Of a stretch of 38,110 nt of DNA, positions 17,336-26,177 are shown one piece after another. Position 1 is the stretch's first letter. The number at the start of each line of letters is the position of its first letter. The notes beneath the pieces were generated by a model, which saw only the letters and a program-made list of their open reading frames with translations, did no database searches and had not been told where the DNA came from. Position numbers and translations under genes: made by a program. Source of the stretch: Flavobacterium branchiophilum NBRC 15030 = ATCC 35035 (GTDB lineage Bacteria; Bacteroidota; Bacteroidia; Flavobacteriales; Flavobacteriaceae); NCBI RefSeq assembly GCF_002217205.1, contig NZ_MUGT01000048.1, positions 1 through 38,110 on the forward strand, given 5' to 3'.

Positions 17336-18595
17336 TTATAAATCAAATTGTTTGATTTTTCTGTATAAAGTTCTTTCAGAAATGCCCAATTCATCAGCTG
17401 CCGCTTTGCGTTTGCCTTTGTTTTTTTCTAATGATTTTTTGATCATTTCGATTTCTTTTTTTTCCAATCTTAATATCTCTTCTTCTTCCTCTACTGTTTC
17501 TGCAAATAGATAGTCATCGTCATTGTCTTCAAAATTATTTTCATTATTTTGTGTAGCAATCACTGTGGTTGTAGGCGATGTTTCGTAGCTAATTTCGTTA
17601 TCCAATTCATTTGAACCATATATTTTTTGAATCAAATTTGAATTGATTTCTTGGGTTTTGCTGCTTCCATTTTTCATCAATTCTAATGTTAATTTTTTCA
17701 AATCATTCAAATCACTTTTCATATCAAACAACACTTTATACAAAATATCTCTTTCTGTACTAAAATCGCTATCAGATTTTTTGTTTTTAATTACCGATGG
17801 CAAATGGCTGCCCTCTATAGGAAGATAGCTTTGCAAGGTTTGGACCGAAATGTCTCGATGGGTTTCTAGCACAGATATTTGTTCGGCAACATTTCTCAAT
17901 TGTCTGATGTTGCCACTCCATCTAAATTTTTGAAGCAAATGTATGGCTTGATCTTCTAATTTCAAAGGAGGCATTTTGTATTTATGAGCAAAATCTGCCG
18001 AAAATTTTCTAAACAGCAAATGAATATCGTCTTTGCGGTCTCGCAAAGCGGGTAAGGTAATATCTACGGTACTTAATCGATAGTACAAATCTTCTCTAAA
18101 TTTTCCTTTATCAATAGCTTCAAATAAATTGACATTGGTTGCTGCTACAATTCTCACATTTGTTTTTTGAACCTGCGAAGAACCTACTTTGATAAATTCA
18201 CCATTTTCCAAAACCCGAAGCAAGCGAACTTGTGTTGTAAGGGGTAACTCGCCCACTTCGTCTAAAAATATAGTACCTCCGTTGGCTACTTCAAAATAAC
18301 CTTCACGAGTGTTGGTTGCCCCTGTAAAAGCTCCTTTTTCGTGTCCAAAAAGTTCGCTGTCAATTGTTCCTTCAGGTATGGCACCACAATTTACAGCTAT
18401 ATATTTGCCATGTTTTCTATGAGACAAGGCATGTATAATTTTGGGCATGTTTTCTTTGCCTACCCCACTTTCGCCCGTAATCAATACCGAAATATCAGTT
18501 GGAGCCACCTGTATCGCTTTTTCAATAGCACGGTTGAGTTTGGGATCGTTGCCTATAATTTCAAACCGTTGTTTAATATTTTGTACTGTTTCCAT
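17336..18595 (-). CDS. Sigma-54-interacting AAA+ transcriptional regulator
   Basis: A 419-residue bacterial enhancer-binding protein. It has no receiver domain; the AAA+ domain begins almost at once with Walker A GESGVGKE (41-48), the sigma-54-contacting loop GAFTGA (88-93), Walker B GGTIFLDE, and the sensor/arginine region RWSGNIRQLRN. A variable acidic linker follows (about 290-370), then a Fis-type helix-turn-helix (KGKRKAAADELGISERTLYRKIKQF). With no sensor domain it is probably controlled by partner proteins or expression level. It is first in the operon with lptE and secG; targets unknown. Confidence 0.93.
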   Translation of the reverse strand: METVQNIKQRFEIIGNDPKLNRAIEKAIQVAPTDISVLITGESGVGKENMPKIIHALSHRKHGKYIAVNCGAIPEGTIDSELFGHEKGAFTGATNTREGYFEVANGGTIFLDEVGELPLTTQVRLLRVLENGEFIKVGSSQVQKTNVRIVAATNVNLFEAIDKGKFREDLYYRLSTVDITLPALRDRKDDIHLLFRKFSADFAHKYKMPPLKLEDQAIHLLQKFRWSGNIRQLRNVAEQISVLETHRDISVQTLQSYLPIEGSHLPSVIKNKKSDSDFSTERDILYKVLFDMKSDLNDLKKLTLELMKNGSSKTQEINSNLIQKIYGSNELDNEISYETSPTTTVIATQNNENNFEDNDDDYLFAETVEEEEEILRLEKKEIEMIKKSLEKNKGKRKAAADELGISERTLYRKIKQFDL

Positions 18596-18651
18596 TTTTT
18601 TGTTGAGGCCAAATTATTTTATATAATGGTATTATTTTTAAATGATAAAAA

Positions 18652-18675
18652 GAGTATTTTTTTATAAATACTTTT
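18652..18675 (-). terminator. Weak terminator after the truncated methyltransferase gene
   Basis: On the minus strand AGTATTT pairs with AAATACT across a short A-rich loop and is followed by CTTTTT. It lies about 45 bases past the methyltransferase stop and upstream of the sigma-54-type regulator gene. The all-A/T stem makes the call tentative. Confidence 0.4.
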
Positions 18676-18719
18676 AATGAGTAATATAAAAAGTAATGAA
18701 TTTTGTTATTTCAAACCAT

Positions 18720-19100
18720 TTATTTAATTCCTTTTTTTGCATTAGACCATCTTTTATATGACCAAATAATTTCACTTTGGAAATTTTCACGTCCAAAAAT
18801 CTTGTCCATCACCACTCTAATATGGTGCGATGCCGTTTTGTCGCAATGAAGAAATACACTTCCTGTATTTTTTAAAACCCTTTTTGATTCTTGTAAAACA
18901 TTTTCTACAAGAGTTAAATACTCTTCAATAGAATTGTATTTGTCGTCAAATTCATACGTTTTAGAATTGTCTTTATTTGTAAGACTGTGTTTGCGTTGCG
19001 TAAAAAAAGGTGGGTCAAAGTAAATCAAGTCCACTTTGTTGTCTCCCATTTCTTTGAGTTTTTCAACACAATTTCCGTGATAGATTTTATTAGTTTCCAT
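18720..19100 (-). pseudogene. Truncated site-specific DNA methyltransferase (N4/N6 type)
   Basis: The first about 126 residues of an amino-methyltransferase from a type II restriction-modification system. It keeps NKIYHGNCVEKLKEM, the catalytic motif IV DLIYFDPPF (24-32), GSVFLHCDKTASHHIRVVMD and FGRENFQSEIIWSYKRWSN. It then stops at KKGIK, where homologues continue for roughly 130-200 residues with the target-recognition region and the FxGxG SAM-binding motif. In this motif order SAM binding lies in the missing part, so the product should be inactive. The 120 bases downstream show no leftover coding sequence in any frame, so this is a deletion and not a simple stop mutation. I use the ATG at 19100, overlapping the endonuclease stop by 11 bases; the frame is open to 19124. 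Confidence 0.8.
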
Positions 19101-19725
19101 TTTCGGGTGTTCTTTCGTTAGCAATTTCTGTTAAAATAGCTTTTAGGTCAACACCTGAATAAGCTTTTAAGTATTCCCAAGCTTCATCACCGCCATAATA
19201 TGCTCCTTCCACACCTGCATAAAGTGTTTTTAGAGTTTGCTGAATTCTGATTGCTTGTTCTCTTTGTGGGTAATAGAACATAACTCTAATAGGTTTATAT
19301 CCGTGATTTCGTATTACTTGAACTCTCGTATGTTCTTTTGTAATATAATCTCCGTCAGTAGTAGCGTCTCTCCATTTAACTTCAATTGCGTCATTGGCAT
19401 TTAGAAAGTCAATTTCAAATGTTTTAGGTCGTTGCCCTATCGTGTTTTCTACTTTAGTTTTTATTCCATCAGGAAATTTATAATTTAAGCATAAAGTTGC
19501 TGCTTCTTCAAGAAATGAACCTGCATACTTATAAAGAAATCGTCCTGTGTTTTGATATTGGTCAATCAATTGTCCTTCTTGAAAAGAAATGCCCAAAACA
19601 CGATAAATAAGATAATGAGAGTTTTCATCTACTTTCATTTCCTCTGTTCTTGCTTCGATTTTTGCTTTCAAGTTTGCAGAATAAACTTCGGCTAGATTCT
19701 TTACATTTTGTATTAATTCGTCCAT
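19090..19725 (-). CDS. Type II restriction endonuclease, ApaLI-like
   Basis: A 211-residue predicted restriction enzyme. Catalytic residues of a PD-(D/E)xK nuclease are visible as EID at 104-106 and EVK at 115-117 (Asp106, Glu115, Lys117). The following block WRDATTDGDYITKEHTR (118-134) is one I associate with the ApaLI family (GTGCAC cutters); the family call is from memory and the recognition site is not proven. The gene appears full length with an intact active site. It overlaps the remnant methyltransferase gene and begins 57 bases after miaB. The partner enzyme is truncated, so protection of the host must come from elsewhere if this gene is active. Confidence 0.82.
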   Translation of the reverse strand: MDELIQNVKNLAEVYSANLKAKIEARTEEMKVDENSHYLIYRVLGISFQEGQLIDQYQNTGRFLYKYAGSFLEEAATLCLNYKFPDGIKTKVENTIGQRPKTFEIDFLNANDAIEVKWRDATTDGDYITKEHTRVQVIRNHGYKPIRVMFYYPQREQAIRIQQTLKTLYAGVEGAYYGGDEAWEYLKAYSGVDLKAILTEIANERTPENGN

Positions 19726-19740
19726 TTTATTTAAATAATA

Positions 19741-19784
19741 TTGTAGTTTCGATTTAAAAATCAGTTGGGAACTACAATTTTTTT
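19741..19784. repeat. Inverted repeat between miaB and the restriction gene
   Basis: TTGTAGTT (19741-19748) pairs with AACTACAA (19770-19777), enclosing a smaller hairpin GATTTAAAAATC (19751-19762). A run of seven to eight T follows on the plus strand only, although both flanking genes are on the minus strand. It may be a partial miaB terminator or a boundary of the inserted restriction genes. Confidence 0.45.
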
Positions 19785-21252
19785 ATACTCTTAAAGTTTG
19801 ATTGTCTTTATTCATATCACTATAACCAACAGCATTCCCAATTAAAGTACCGCTAGTGCAATGGGTAATTTTTACATTTACAAATTCACCAATTTGATAC
19901 TTTTCTTTAGGAAAAACAACCATAATACTTTGTGAATTTCTTCCAGACCAATCATTTTCAGACTTTTTAGATGTTTTTTCTATTAAAACTTCAACGGTTT
20001 GACCTAAAAATTCTTGGGTCCTAAAGCCGCTATGAATGCGTTGCAAATCTACTATTTCTTGCAACCTTCTTAATTTTACTGTTTCTGGCACATCATCTTC
20101 CATTTTTCGCCCTGCCAAGGTACCTGGTCTTTCAGAGTAGGCATACATATAACCAAAACTGTATTTGACACTTTCCATCAAATGCAATGTATCTTGATGG
20201 TCTGCTTCGGTTTCTGTTGGAAAACCGGCTATTAAATCTTGAGTTACAGCACAATTTGGAATAATTTGTTCTATTTTTCTTATTAAACCGATATATTCTT
20301 CTCTGGTGTGTAGTCGGTTCATGGCTTTCAATATCCTATTGCTTCCAGATTGCACAGGCAAATGGATGTGTTTACAAATATTATCATATTTGGCAATTAC
20401 ATGCAACACATTATCGTGCATATCTTGTGGGTTTGATGTAGAAAATCGGATTCTCAATTTAGGAAAAGTAGTAGCTACCATCTCTAAAAGTTGGTCAAAT
20501 CCAACGGCAGTTGCTTTTTGCATGTCTGAAGCATTAACAAAATCTTTCTTTAAACCACCACCATACCATAAATAACTATCTACGTTTTGGCCAAGTAATG
20601 TAATTTCTTTATAATTTTTGTTTTGCAAATCTAAAATTTCATTCAAAATACTTTGTGGGTCTCGGCTGCGTTCTCGACCTCTTGTAAATGGCACTACGCA
20701 AAACGTACACATATTATCGCAACCTCTTGTAATGGAAACAAATGCAGTAACGCCGTTGCTCATCAACCTTACAGGCGAAATGTCGCCATAAGTTTCTTCT
20801 TTAGATAATATTACATTAATGGCCTCTCTACCACTTTCAACTTCTTTCAACAAGTTGGGCAAATCTTTATAAGCATCTGGACCAACAACCAAATCAACAA
20901 TTTTTTCTTCTTCCAAAAATTGATTTTTCAATCGTTCGGCCATACAACCCAAAACACCCACTTTCATTTGACTGTTTTTTCGTTTAACAGCATTGTATTT
21001 TTCTAATCTTTTTCGGATAGTTTGCTCTGCTTTATCTCTTATAGAACAAGTATTAACCAATACAAGATCCGCTTCTTCTAATTCTGAAGTGGTGTTATAT
21101 CCATTTTCCAATAAAATTGAAGCTACAATTTCACTGTCAGCAAAATTCATTGCACAACCATAACTTTCTATATATAATTTTTTCAAATTACCTTCTTTGT
21201 TATTGATTATCAAGCTATTACCTTGTACTTTTTCGTCAATTTCTTTTTCCAT
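19783..21252 (-). CDS. miaB: tRNA-2-methylthio-N6-dimethylallyladenosine synthase
   Basis: A 489-residue radical-SAM methylthiotransferase that converts i6A37 to ms2i6A37 in tRNAs reading UNN codons. The N-terminal UPF0004 domain has the three cluster cysteines Cys33 (YGCAMN), Cys69 ([10 protein letters not shown]) and Cys103 (LGCMAE). The radical-SAM motif is [10 protein letters not shown] with Cys178, Cys182 and Cys185. A C-terminal TRAM domain ([11 protein letters not shown]... GEFVNVKIT) follows. An N-terminal extension of about 24 residues precedes the domain. A good promoter lies 40-70 bases upstream. Confidence 0.98.
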   Translation of the reverse strand: MEKEIDEKVQGNSLIINNKEGNLKKLYIESYGCAMNFADSEIVASILLENGYNTTSELEEADLVLVNTCSIRDKAEQTIRKRLEKYNAVKRKNSQMKVGVLGCMAERLKNQFLEEEKIVDLVVGPDAYKDLPNLLKEVESGREAINVILSKEETYGDISPVRLMSNGVTAFVSITRGCDNMCTFCVVPFTRGRERSRDPQSILNEILDLQNKNYKEITLLGQNVDSYLWYGGGLKKDFVNASDMQKATAVGFDQLLEMVATTFPKLRIRFSTSNPQDMHDNVLHVIAKYDNICKHIHLPVQSGSNRILKAMNRLHTREEYIGLIRKIEQIIPNCAVTQDLIAGFPTETEADHQDTLHLMESVKYSFGYMYAYSERPGTLAGRKMEDDVPETVKLRRLQEIVDLQRIHSGFRTQEFLGQTVEVLIEKTSKKSENDWSGRNSQSIMVVFPKEKYQIGEFVNVKITHCTSGTLIGNAVGYSDMNKDNQTLRV

Positions 21253-21290
21253 AAAAGTTTTAAAATAAATTTTATTCTGAATAGGTTTTG

Positions 21291-21323
21291 CAAAGATAGT
21301 GCAATTTTGCTAAAATATGACAA
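21291..21323 (-). promoter_or_regulatory. miaB promoter
   Basis: The minus strand shows TTG (complement of 21321-21323), a 22-base spacer and TATCTTTG (complement of 21291-21298), a full TAnnTTTG match. The implied start lies about 30-35 bases before the miaB ATG. The -33 element sits 9 bases from the -33 of an opposing plus-strand promoter. Confidence 0.65.
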
Positions 21324-21331
21324 CTTGGCAG

Positions 21332-21361
21332 TTGTTTTTTAACTTAAAATTAGTATTATTG
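21332..21361 (+). promoter_or_regulatory. Putative promoter divergent from miaB
   Basis: TTG (21332-21334), a 19-base spacer and TATTATTG (21354-21361; seven of eight consensus positions). It would start a transcript near 21368 with an approximately 180-base leader before the membrane-protein ATG at 21549. Bases 21253-21548 hold these two promoters and the questionable small frame at 21392. Confidence 0.45.
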
Positions 21362-21391
21362 CAAAAAAAATCAAGCTTTAATTTTGTTTTA

Positions 21392-21559
21392 ATGTTTGAT
21401 TTCAAATATTATGAAACCGAAAATACCCCGTTACTTCATTTTTGTTTAAATTGTAACTTTGACCAAAATTTTAATGTAACCCGTATGTTTTCGTTTTTTT
21501 TGAATATTGCAAATGAAGTATATGATCAACTAAATATTTTAAATTATTATGAATTTTAA
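21392..21559 (+). CDS. Possible 55-residue leader ORF
   Basis: An open frame of 55 codons (MFDFKYYETENTPLLHF...) starts about 25 bases after the predicted transcription start and ends overlapping the next gene by 11 bases. No family is recognised. Its position and overlap would suit a leader peptide or small coupled gene, but the composition is not persuasive and it may be chance. A longer in-frame start at 21317 lies upstream of the predicted promoter and was discounted. Confidence 0.22.
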   Translation: MFDFKYYETENTPLLHFCLNCNFDQNFNVTRMFSFFLNIANEVYDQLNILNYYEF

Positions 21560-22322
21560 TGAAATTAAACAAAAAATAAATCAATCAGAAGGTATATCTT
21601 TTGGCTATATTTTTGGCGAAACTTTAGAATTTTTTCAAGCCACTTGGGTACAAGGATTGCTATGTATGGTATTTTTAATTATTGCGGTTTTTGCCATAGA
21701 AATGCTTGTTATGTTCCCCATTTCATTCTTTTTTGGAGTCATGCAGTTTACAAGTCCAAACGATTTTTCGGATATCTCTCTTTTAACTATTCTTTTGATG
21801 GTTTTTGTGGCGGTTACCTTTTTTTCATTAATCATGACCATAAGCACCAGCCTAATCGGGGGCTTATTTATCATTTATAAAAAAATAGATCACGACGAAC
21901 AACATTCGACCAACGATTTTTTTTATTTGATGAAAAAACAAAATTTTGCCAAAACATTTCAAATAGGTTTGGCTCAAGTTGTTTTGATGTTGGCTTTTTA
22001 TTTAATGTGTTGTTTGCCAATAATTTATGCCGTTGTTCCTATTAGTTATATAGTGGTTGTATATGCCTTCAACCCTGATTTAACTATAACTGAAATCGTA
22101 AAATTGTCATTTGCAATTGGAAATAAAAACTGGATTGAAAAATTTTTATTACGCATGGTGCTTGGGATATTAGCCACAATATTAGGCTTGCTGTTATGTG
22201 GCGTTGGTCTTCTTGCTACATTTAGTATTGCCATTATTCCGCAATATTTAATTTACAAACAAATGATTGGTTTTGAAGACACTTCTGAAATTGATCTCAT
22301 TGGAACTGATGATTCAAATTGA
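21549..22322 (+). CDS. Polytopic membrane protein of unknown function
   Basis: A 257-residue membrane protein with about five to six hydrophobic segments (roughly residues 34-60, 75-108, 140-180, 198-235). It has a soluble N-terminus (NFNEIKQKINQSEGISFGYIFGETLEFF) and a polar acidic C-terminus. The topology resembles the DUF975/GdpP-membrane-domain type proteins common in flavobacteria, but I cannot assign a family with confidence. It precedes topA by 74 bases, and topA has its own promoter. Confidence 0.8.
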   Translation: MNFNEIKQKINQSEGISFGYIFGETLEFFQATWVQGLLCMVFLIIAVFAIEMLVMFPISFFFGVMQFTSPNDFSDISLLTILLMVFVAVTFFSLIMTISTSLIGGLFIIYKKIDHDEQHSTNDFFYLMKKQNFAKTFQIGLAQVVLMLAFYLMCCLPIIYAVVPISYIVVVYAFNPDLTITEIVKLSFAIGNKNWIEKFLLRMVLGILATILGLLLCGVGLLATFSIAIIPQYLIYKQMIGFEDTSEIDLIGTDDSN

Positions 22323-22336
22323 ATTTAAAAAATGAA

Positions 22337-22371
22337 TTTGAAAATTAATATATAAAAAATAATTACTTTTG
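22337..22371 (+). promoter_or_regulatory. topA promoter
   Basis: TTTG (22337-22340), a 23-base AT-only spacer and TACTTTTG (22364-22371), a full match to TAnnTTTG. The start would be near 22378, about 20 bases before the topA ATG at 22397. Confidence 0.65.
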
Positions 22372-22396
22372 TCCCCAAAAAAAAAATAAAACTCCG

Positions 22397-24931
22397 ATGG
22401 CAAAGAATTTAGTTATAGTTGAGTCTCCTGCAAAAGCCAAAACAATTGAAAAGTTTTTAGGAGCAGATTTTCAAGTAGAATCCAGTTATGGACACATAGC
22501 CGATTTGCCTTCAAAAGAAATTGGCGTAGATGTAGAAGATGGATTCAAGCCCCGATACGAAGTATCTGCAGACAAACGTGCCTTGGTAGCAAAACTAAAA
22601 GCCCTTTCAAAAAAAGCAGAAATGGTATGGTTAGCATCCGATGAGGACCGAGAGGGAGAGGCTATTTCGTGGCACTTGGCCGAAGAATTAAAGTTAGACA
22701 AAAAGAAAACTAAGCGAATTGTTTTTCATGAAATTACAAAAAATGCCATTTTAAAAGCCATCGATAACCCACGAGAAATAGATTATAATCTTGTAAATGC
22801 CCAACAAGCCCGTAGGGTTTTGGACAGGTTAGTGGGCTATGAATTGTCGCCAGTGTTATGGCGAAAAATAAAAGGTGGCCTTTCTGCAGGAAGGGTACAG
22901 TCTGTTTCTGTTCGTTTGATAGTAGAACGGGAACGTGAAATTCAAAACTTTGTAGCAGTAGCCTCATATTCAATTGTTGCCGAGTTTGTCAACCAAGCAG
23001 GGAAATCATTTAAAGCAAAATTGCCTAAAAACTTTGCAACTCAAAAAGAAGCCGAGGATTTCCTGAATCAAAACAGCAATTCTAATTATACAATTGCCGA
23101 TATTGAAACCAAACCAATTAAAAAATCGCCGGCGGCACCTTTCACAACTTCGACCTTGCAACAAGAGGCCGCTCGAAAATTGTATTTGCCAGTAGGCATC
23201 ACGATGCAGTTAGCCCAACGCTTGTATGAAGCGGGTTTGATTACGTATATGAGAACTGATAGTGTAAACTTGTCTCAAGAAGCCATGAATGCAGCACAAG
23301 CCGAAATCATCAAGTCGTATGGTAAAGATTTTTCTAAACCAAGGGTGTTTGCCAACAAAAGCAAAGGAGTACAAGAGGCTCACGAAGCCATAAGACCCAC
23401 AGATATGTCCAGACATACGGTGGCTATAGACAGAGATCAAGCCCGTTTATATGACTTAATTTGGAAACGAACTTTGGCTTCGCAAATGAGCGATGCCCAG
23501 CTAGAACGAACAAACGTAAAAATAATTGCAGATAATCATAAAGAATATTTTACAGCTTCGGGCGAAGTACTACTTTTTGAAGGATTTTTAAAAGTTTATT
23601 TAGAAGGAAATGACGACGACGAAGAAGAGCAAGAAGGGATGTTGCCTGCGTTGAGAGTTAACGAAAGTTTGAACAATCAATACATTACTGCAACAGAAAG
23701 ATACACCCGTCCGGCAGCACGATATACAGAGGCATCTTTGGTAAAAAAGTTAGAAGAATTGGGTATTGGAAGACCATCCACCTATGCACCAACTATTTCT
23801 ACAATTATCAATAGAAATTATGTCGAAAAAGGAAACTTGGAAGGACAAGAGCGTATTTATAATCAAATGACTTTGAAAGCGGGTAAAATTAGCGCTAAAA
23901 TATTGAAAGAAAATACGGGTTCTGATAAAGGAAAATTAGTACCAACAGACATAGGTACAATAGTTACCGATTTTTTAGTTAAAAATTTTGGAAACATTTT
24001 AGATTACCATTTTACGGCCAAAGTAGAACAAGATTTTGATGAAATAGCAGAAGGCAATATCGAATGGGCTAAAATGATGAAAGATTTTTATGATAAATTT
24101 CATCCAAATGTTAAAGATGTTGAAGCAAATGCAGATAGAGAATCGGGCGAAAGAGTTTTAGGTATTCATCCAGAATCGGGAAAACCCATTTCGGTACGAT
24201 TAGGAAAATTTGGACCAATGGCTCAAATAGGACATGCAGATGATGAAGATAAAAAATTTGCCAGTTTGAATAAAGATCAAAATATTGGCAATATTACTTT
24301 AGAAGAAGCTTTGAATTTATTCCTATTACCAAAAATTTTAGGAAATTACAAAGACGAAGAAATAGAAGTTAGCAACGGTAGATATGGCCCTTATGTACGT
24401 CATGGTGCAGCCTTTATATCCCTGCCAAGAGGCGAAAACCCATTAGATGTAACCTTTGAAAGAGCCAAAGCACTCATAGACGAAAAAGCTTTGGCCGATG
24501 CTCCTATTGCAACTTACAAAGGCGAAAATGTACAAAAAGGAACAGGAAGATTTGGCCCATTCATCAAATGGAATGGCATTTTTATTAATGTAAGTAAAAA
24601 ATACGATTTTGACAGATTATCTCAAGCCGATGTCGAAGCATTGATTGAAGATAAATTGCAAAAAAATATTGATAAAGTAATACACCATTGGGAGTCTGAA
24701 GGTATTTTAGTCGAAAAAGCCCGTTGGGGTCGATCGGTTATAACAAAAGGTAAAATAAAAATTGAATTAAGCAAAGATATTGATGCTAGTAAATTGACTT
24801 TATTGCAAGTGCAAGAGATGATTGCCGCCAAAACACCCGTAAAAAAAACACCCGTAAAAAAAGCACCAGCAAAAAAATCAACAACAACTAAAGCAACCAC
24901 CACAAAAAAAACGGTATCCAAAAAGAAATAA
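22397..24931 (+). CDS. topA: DNA topoisomerase I
   Basis: An 844-residue type IA topoisomerase that relaxes negative supercoils through a 5'-phosphotyrosyl intermediate. The TOPRIM domain begins NLVIVESPAKAKTIEKF, with Glu9 and the acidic triad Asp82/Asp84/Glu86 in SDEDREGE. The active-site Tyr284 is in GLITYMRTDSVNLS. The C-terminal half has glycine-aromatic repeats (NGRYGPYVRHG, GRFGPFIKWNG) in place of zinc fingers, then a Lys/Thr-rich tail. The tail includes a direct 15-base DNA repeat near 24830-24859 encoding two KTPVK units, which would bind DNA backbone nonspecifically. The arginase-fold gene follows after 3 bases. Confidence 0.98.
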   Translation: MAKNLVIVESPAKAKTIEKFLGADFQVESSYGHIADLPSKEIGVDVEDGFKPRYEVSADKRALVAKLKALSKKAEMVWLASDEDREGEAISWHLAEELKLDKKKTKRIVFHEITKNAILKAIDNPREIDYNLVNAQQARRVLDRLVGYELSPVLWRKIKGGLSAGRVQSVSVRLIVEREREIQNFVAVASYSIVAEFVNQAGKSFKAKLPKNFATQKEAEDFLNQNSNSNYTIADIETKPIKKSPAAPFTTSTLQQEAARKLYLPVGITMQLAQRLYEAGLITYMRTDSVNLSQEAMNAAQAEIIKSYGKDFSKPRVFANKSKGVQEAHEAIRPTDMSRHTVAIDRDQARLYDLIWKRTLASQMSDAQLERTNVKIIADNHKEYFTASGEVLLFEGFLKVYLEGNDDDEEEQEGMLPALRVNESLNNQYITATERYTRPAARYTEASLVKKLEELGIGRPSTYAPTISTIINRNYVEKGNLEGQERIYNQMTLKAGKISAKILKENTGSDKGKLVPTDIGTIVTDFLVKNFGNILDYHFTAKVEQDFDEIAEGNIEWAKMMKDFYDKFHPNVKDVEANADRESGERVLGIHPESGKPISVRLGKFGPMAQIGHADDEDKKFASLNKDQNIGNITLEEALNLFLLPKILGNYKDEEIEVSNGRYGPYVRHGAAFISLPRGENPLDVTFERAKALIDEKALADAPIATYKGENVQKGTGRFGPFIKWNGIFINVSKKYDFDRLSQADVEALIEDKLQKNIDKVIHHWESEGILVEKARWGRSVITKGKIKIELSKDIDASKLTLLQVQEMIAAKTPVKKTPVKKAPAKKSTTTKATTTKKTVSKKK

Positions 24932-24934
24932 AAC

Positions 24935-26086
24935 ATGCAATTTGAATTTTTAACCCCAATAGAAATAGAAGTACAAACATTCATCAAACAATTGTCTCCT
25001 AATCATTTGGGTAGTAAAGTTTCTATACACACACCAAATGCAGTTCCAAATTTAGACGATGTAAAAATTGCTATCATTGGTGTTTTGGATGGAAGAGGAG
25101 CCCATCAAGAAATTCACTATCATGATTTAATAAACATTAGAAAATCATTTTATAGTTTGTTTCCTGGCAATTGGGATGTTTTAATGGCCGATTTGGGCAA
25201 TATCAAAAAAGGAAATACTTTAGCAGATACTTATTTTGCATTAGAAAAAGTAATAGAAAATTTGTTAAAGAAAAAAATTATTCCTATTATAATTGGAGGT
25301 ACGCAGGATTTAACCTATCCCATGTATAGGGCGTTTGACAATTTAGACCAAATGGTAAATTTGGTTTGTATCGACTCAAAGTTTGATTTTGGTAGCAACC
25401 AAAACCATATAACTTACGATAGCTATTTATCAAAAATCATCATCAACGAGCCACATAATTTATTTAACTTTAGCAACATAGGGTATCAATCTTATTACAA
25501 CCCTCAAGAAGATGTTGATTTGATAGAGAAAATGTATTTTGAAGCTTATAGACTAGGCGAGGTGTCAAATAATTTAACAATTGCAGAACCTGTTTTGAGA
25601 GATGCTGATGTGGTTAGTATTGATATGAATGTTGTAAAATCATCAGATTCTGGCAACCTAAATGAATTTATTCCTAATGGTTTAGATGGCAAACAAATTT
25701 GTGGATTAACACGATATGCAGGAATTAGTGATAAAGTATGTATATTAGGAATTTTCAACCATCAAAATTTTATATCAGAGTCCCATTTAATAGCACAAAT
25801 GATGTGGTATTTTATAGAAGGCATCAATTATAGGTCAAATGATTATCCTTATGGTTCCAAAAATCACTATACAAAATACATTGTTCCAATAGACAGTGAA
25901 ACAATTGTATTTTATAAAAGTAACAAATCAGAAAGATGGTGGATTGAAATCCCTTTTTTTTCAGATCAACACAATAAACTCAAAAAACATACGTTATTAC
26001 CATGTTCGTATGAAGAATATATTCAAGCAACTAATCAAGAGATTCCCGAAAGATGGTGGAAAACGCAAAGGAAAAATGTATTTTGA
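24935..26086 (+). CDS. Arginase/formimidoylglutamase-fold protein with degraded metal site
   Basis: A 383-residue protein of the ureohydrolase (arginase, agmatinase, formimidoylglutamase) fold. The three metal motifs are in the right order but altered: GGDH appears as GGTQ (121-124), DxHxD as DSKFD (147-151), and DxD as DMN (230-232). Three of the six manganese ligands are therefore replaced (His to Gln124, His to Lys149, Asp to Asn232), so ureohydrolase activity is unlikely. I recall annotated formimidoylglutamase genes between topA and gldK in many flavobacteria, so this is probably a conserved pseudoenzyme and not local decay. It begins 3 bases after topA and no histidine-degradation genes are near. 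Confidence 0.85.
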   Translation: MQFEFLTPIEIEVQTFIKQLSPNHLGSKVSIHTPNAVPNLDDVKIAIIGVLDGRGAHQEIHYHDLINIRKSFYSLFPGNWDVLMADLGNIKKGNTLADTYFALEKVIENLLKKKIIPIIIGGTQDLTYPMYRAFDNLDQMVNLVCIDSKFDFGSNQNHITYDSYLSKIIINEPHNLFNFSNIGYQSYYNPQEDVDLIEKMYFEAYRLGEVSNNLTIAEPVLRDADVVSIDMNVVKSSDSGNLNEFIPNGLDGKQICGLTRYAGISDKVCILGIFNHQNFISESHLIAQMMWYFIEGINYRSNDYPYGSKNHYTKYIVPIDSETIVFYKSNKSERWWIEIPFFSDQHNKLKKHTLLPCSYEEYIQATNQEIPERWWKTQRKNVF

Positions 26087-26145
26087 TGTGAATAAATAAG
26101 AAAAAAGCATAAAAAAATAAAAATTTTTTATAAAAATTAAATAAA

Positions 26146-26177
26146 TTTGGATTTGAAATAATTTTTTATTACTTTTG
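26146..26177 (+). promoter_or_regulatory. gldKLMN promoter
   Basis: TTTG (26146-26149), a 20-base spacer and TACTTTTG (26170-26177): the best match to the Bacteroidetes housekeeping promoter in the window. The transcript would start near 26184, giving a leader of about 85 bases before gldK, which leaves room for post-transcriptional control. Confidence 0.75.

Noticed and set aside
18596..18719. Remnant of the missing methyltransferase C-terminus
   Set aside because: All three minus-strand frames were read through this gap and none shows the FxGxG motif or continuation of the protein; the gap is also far too short.
21317..21391. Upstream extension (start 21317) of the small frame before the membrane-protein gene
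   Set aside because: It begins upstream of the only plausible plus-strand promoter, so the longer form is unlikely to be translated.
24830..24859. Short tandem repeat near the topA 3' end
   Set aside because: It only encodes repeated KTPVK units of the normal Lys-rich topoisomerase tail and is not a mobile or CRISPR-like repeat.
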